Assembly (NCBI GenBank): GCA_958450365.1
Contig: CAUEEP010000910.1
Coordinates: forward strand, 310,001 to 374,000
Length of the DNA stretch: 64,000 bases
Reading direction: 5' to 3'
Origin: Mesorhabditis belari
Taxonomy: Eukaryota; Nematoda; Chromadorea; Rhabditida; Rhabditidae
Shown piece by piece: positions 61,445 through 64,000 of the stretch; within the stretch, counting starts at the first letter, position 1; each line of letters begins with the position of its first letter. The notes under the pieces are model-generated. The model saw nothing but the letters and a program-made list of their open reading frames with translations, was not told the DNA's origin and searched no databases. The translations under genes were made by a program, and so were the position numbers.

Positions 61445-61888
61445 TACAGGGTGATCAAAAATTACCGCAACAACTGGAAGAGTATCTGGGAAGGTTTGGA
61501 AGAGTATCTGGGAAATGTCTAATTTATTTCAAAAGTGGCAAGTGTTATACAGAGAATTGTAGGCTTTTTATGAGCTCTTCAATGAGCACTAGTCGATCCC
61601 TATCCATCGTTGTTATGTTTTGGAAAAGTAGTTCTCGCACGCTTTATGTATTTCAAAGTATCAAGTGTTATATAGGGAATTGTAGCTCTTAATCTTGGCT
61701 ACATTTATCTACCAAAAACATTCCAATTGGACTTATACAACTCATTTAACAAGCGCTTGAATGAGCGCTAGTCGACATCTCTCCGGCGAATCATTTGGCC
61801 ATTTCATTTGGCCACTTTGCGCTAATTCTTGGTTACCCTGTAGTATTTGTTGCGGTAATTCTTTTCGCTATTTCTTGGTCACCCTATA
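61445..61888. mobile_element. Mariner-like element remnant with an internal duplication
   Basis: TACAGGGTGATCAAAAATTA at the left and the complement (TTGGTCACCCTATA, with TTGTTGCGGTAATTCTT before it) at the right. Two diverged direct copies of about 130 bp lie inside ('TTTCAAAGT.(G)CAAGTGTTATA.AG.GAATTGTAG'). Confidence 0.55.
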
Positions 61889-62608
61889 GTTATGGGGAAA
61901 GTTTGAAGTTTTTAAGTTTACTGTTAATTTAGTTTACTTGCGTTTAGTTTAGTTTACTGCTAATTTAGGAAAAGTTAGTTTGAAGTTTAAAGTTGTTGCT
62001 AAGTTGTTGCTAAGTTGTTGTTAAGTTGTTAAGTTTACAAATTTCCTTGGTTTTTCTCCTGAAGTTAGCATCTGTTAAGTCTCTTAAGTCTCTTAAGTCT
62101 GTTAAGTTAGCAATGATCAGTTGGTCAGCTATAGTTTTGGCTAAACGACCAATAACCGGATTTGCGTTTGAATCGATCAGCTTTGCCACTCAAAAATCCA
62201 TGTTTAGTGAATAGTACAGTACAGGAGTTTAAAACCACGAAAAATAGCAGCGTGCCTCGGGGTACTTGGCAAAAACTTGGCGCAAGTCCAAAGCGCCTTA
62301 AAAGCTAAAAACTAACTTTGAACAAAAAATCTTTAGTAGATTAATGACGCCGAGAATTAGCGCTTTCGAATGGTATATAATACATTCTACTTTCTATGGA
62401 AAGTTTTCTCGGTATCAAAGGTTTTGCTGAAAAGTAGTCCCCGTAATTGTTGAACACCCTGTAGACTTGCAGCTTTGCGAATCCTGCCAGTCTTCTAGCC
62501 TTAATTGCAAAATCACAACCTTTTACAGGCCAAGTCTCAACTCTGAGTGAGAGTAAAAGCTTCAAACTTTAAACCACAACTATCTCCTGTCAAATTTAAA
62601 CCACAACT
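61889..62608. other. No gene; 'GTTTAGTTTA' and 'TAAGTTGTTGC' short repeats
   Basis: Short tandem words at 61930-62035 and 62075-62108 (TCTTAAGTC repeated three times). Another 'ACACCCTGTAGAC' mariner-like end lies at 62455. No exon recognised. Confidence 0.4.
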
Positions 62609-62818
62609 ATTCATAGCCATTCCACAGAGGAAGTGGCCGACGCTTCATTGTGAAGGGAATTGTGCGGAATCGACGCGGCAGCGCTGTTGCTTCTCGGTGG
62701 AGAGTCGGGAAGACTGAGTGCTTCTCTTTCCATCGACAACTCCAACATCGATGATCTCTCCATTCCAATCGATGTCACCAAAAGCGTTGATGGTTTCTCC
62801 AAACATGTTGAACTGCTG
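62609..62818 (-). CDS. Likely last exon of an unidentified minus-strand gene
   Basis: A strong acceptor on minus (ACTCTTCTTTCAG) is followed by a GC-rich segment that stays open for about 69 codons to a TGA at 62611-62609. The frame is rich in Ser, Met and Glu: 'LLVTSIGMERSSMLELSMER', 'EALSLPDSPPRSNSAAA', ending 'SVEWL'. Another frame (MFGETINAFGDIDWNGEIID...) is also open for about 53 codons, so the phase of the splice decides. No domain is recognised. Upstream exons would lie to the right, perhaps beyond the window. Confidence 0.4.
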
Positions 62819-63089
62819 AAAGAAGAGTTTTACTAGGGAAATGATGGTTTTCGTTCAATTACCCAACTTTGTTCTCAAGGTTCCCAAGGTTGCCTACACC
62901 TTTTCGCCAACAATTGAGCCAATTACTCATTCCACTGTTTACATCTCTTCCCCCTAGTTCCTTGTTTAAAAATTAAACACCCAGAACTCAGAAATTCCAC
63001 GAAAAAGTCCGTGTGTTTGAATTTCTTTGAAAGGAGATATCCACAAAGAACGAACGCTGTTTTTGCAGAAAAACTTCAACGACAAGAGC

Positions 63090-63318
63090 GAAAAGAGCTG
63101 TTTAAAACTGTTTAAAACTGTTTAAAAGCTGTTTAAAACTGTTTAAAACTGTTTAAAGCTGTTTAAAAGCTGTTTAAAGTTGTTTAAAACTGTTTAAAGC
63201 TGTTTAAAAGCTGTTTAAAGTTGTTTAAAACTGTTTAAAAGCTGTTTAAAACTGTTTAAAAGCTGTTTAAAACTGTTTAAAAGCTGTTTAAAACTGTTTA
63301 AAACTGTTTAAAATAAAT
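63090..63318. repeat. 10/11-bp repeat (CTGTTTAAAA)
   Basis: About 21 copies alternating between CTGTTTAAAA and CTGTTTAAAAG. Each unit has the pol-III-like or AT-rich word TTTAAA, a self-complementary hexamer. Confidence 0.92.
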
Positions 63319-63820
63319 TGAGAAGAAATTTTCCTGTGAACTTTGGCTTTTTCTAGAGTTTTTGAGGCCGACAAGCTTTGGATTGGCTTGCTAAAACCAA
63401 GATTTAGCTTGATCCATTGCCCTTTGGCTTTTAGAATTAGCCCAGATCCAATTCCTAGTAAAGGACTAGTTCTTGGATGCCTAAACTTCTACTTCTGATG
63501 AAAACTTCTAATTATCTCTATCAAAAAGCTTAAATTCGAAATCCCTAGTATCACCCGCTTTCTTTTAAAGCCAAACACCCAAAATCATTCTCGCGAGTTT
63601 CATTTTGAATCCTCCCTTCCCCGTTTTTCTCGATCAAACTCGACTAAGTAAACAGATTCCCATGCAAGGTGACAATGCTCTATTTCATTAATGAAATCCA
63701 AACTCAAAGATTTCAAAGATCCAAACGAACCGATAGTGTTTTTTCGATCGACTCCGGAAAGGAGAGTTTCGGAGGAGAAGATGACCCGTGTCAAGTCCGG
63801 CTGCTTTCAACGTGCTGCCC
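63319..63820. other. No confident gene; GC-richer patch on minus
   Basis: At 63600-63815 the minus strand has an acceptor-like TATCCAATTCAG followed by two competing open frames (MGSTLKAAGLDTGHLLLRNS or, shifted, VIFSSETLLSGVDRKNTIGS). It may be an exon of the gene ending at 62609, but I could not phase it. Confidence 0.25.
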
Positions 63821-63827
63821 ATCTGAA

Positions 63828-63935
63828 TTGGATATTTAGGAGTTGTTAATACAGTAGCTAATAGTAATAGTAAGCCATATTTAGGAGTTGTTAAAATAGT
63901 AGCTAATAGTAATAGTAAGCCTAAAAGTAAAGAGT
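63828..63935. repeat. 49-bp direct duplication (TATTTAGGAGTTGTTAA)
   Basis: The block ATATTTAGGAGTTGTTAATA + CAGTAGCTAATAGTAATAGTAAGCC is present twice in a row with one or two differences. Confidence 0.85.
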
Positions 63936-64000
63936 AAATCTAAAATTACTAGTAATTTGCCTGAGCCTGAGCCTAAGCCTAAGCTAAAAACTCGGGCTTG

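Overview
This is eukaryotic nuclear DNA, most likely from a nematode (inference). It is AT-rich and dominated by introns and repeats. Splice acceptors follow the TTTTCAG pattern typical of nematodes. The transposons are mariner and Tc5/pogo-like families, which are common in nematodes, and the best gene is an NHX-type Na+/H+ exchanger. No bacterial feature is present, and most short ORFs are chance or repeat-derived.

Genes. (1) A C-type lectin gene on + (about 1330-2879, 5 exons). (2) A large Na+/H+ exchanger gene on + (25510-49387, 21 exons, about 925 residues). All 20 splice junctions that I placed keep one reading frame, and the family motifs are present ([22 protein letters not shown]). 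(3) A gene for a Ser/Thr/Glu/Lys-rich disordered protein on - (53330-57987, six visible exons, 5' end not found). It carries a 1-base slip inside a coding 9-bp repeat. (4) Two identical tRNA-Gln(TTG) genes on + (58524-58595 and 59810-59881), with a third copy between them that has lost most of its body. (5) Exon-like fragments of unassigned genes at 5990-6108, 10487-10541, 17528-17617, 22022-22270 and 62609-62818.

Mobile DNA. There are four copies of one mariner-derived MITE that keep the transposase C-terminus, two copies of a second mariner-type MITE, and a third mariner with an N-terminal HTH remnant. There is also a Tc5/pogo-like family with a CENP-B-type DNA-binding remnant, the 3' end of a Ty3/gypsy-like retrotransposon, a non-LTR reverse-transcriptase fragment, several tRNA-derived (SINE-like) sequences, and many foldback (palindromic) elements.

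Tandem repeats. More than 25 minisatellites are present, with units of about 9-45 bp. The most interesting pattern is that several sit exactly inside tRNA-like promoter sequence (A box, anticodon arm or B box) or inside one arm only of a foldback element. The unexpanded copy elsewhere, or the opposite arm, shows what the ancestor looked like. A further array near 60.3-60.8 kb carries 18 perfect TGACGTCA (CRE/bZIP) palindromes.

Layout. 0-3 kb: Tc5-like element and lectin gene. 3-25 kb: repeats, retroelement remnants and small exon fragments. 25-49 kb: exchanger gene, with most of the span being repeat-filled introns. 49-53 kb: foldbacks. 53-58 kb: disordered-protein gene. 58-60 kb: tRNA-Gln cluster. 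60-64 kb: CRE array, a mariner remnant and the 3' end of a minus-strand gene.
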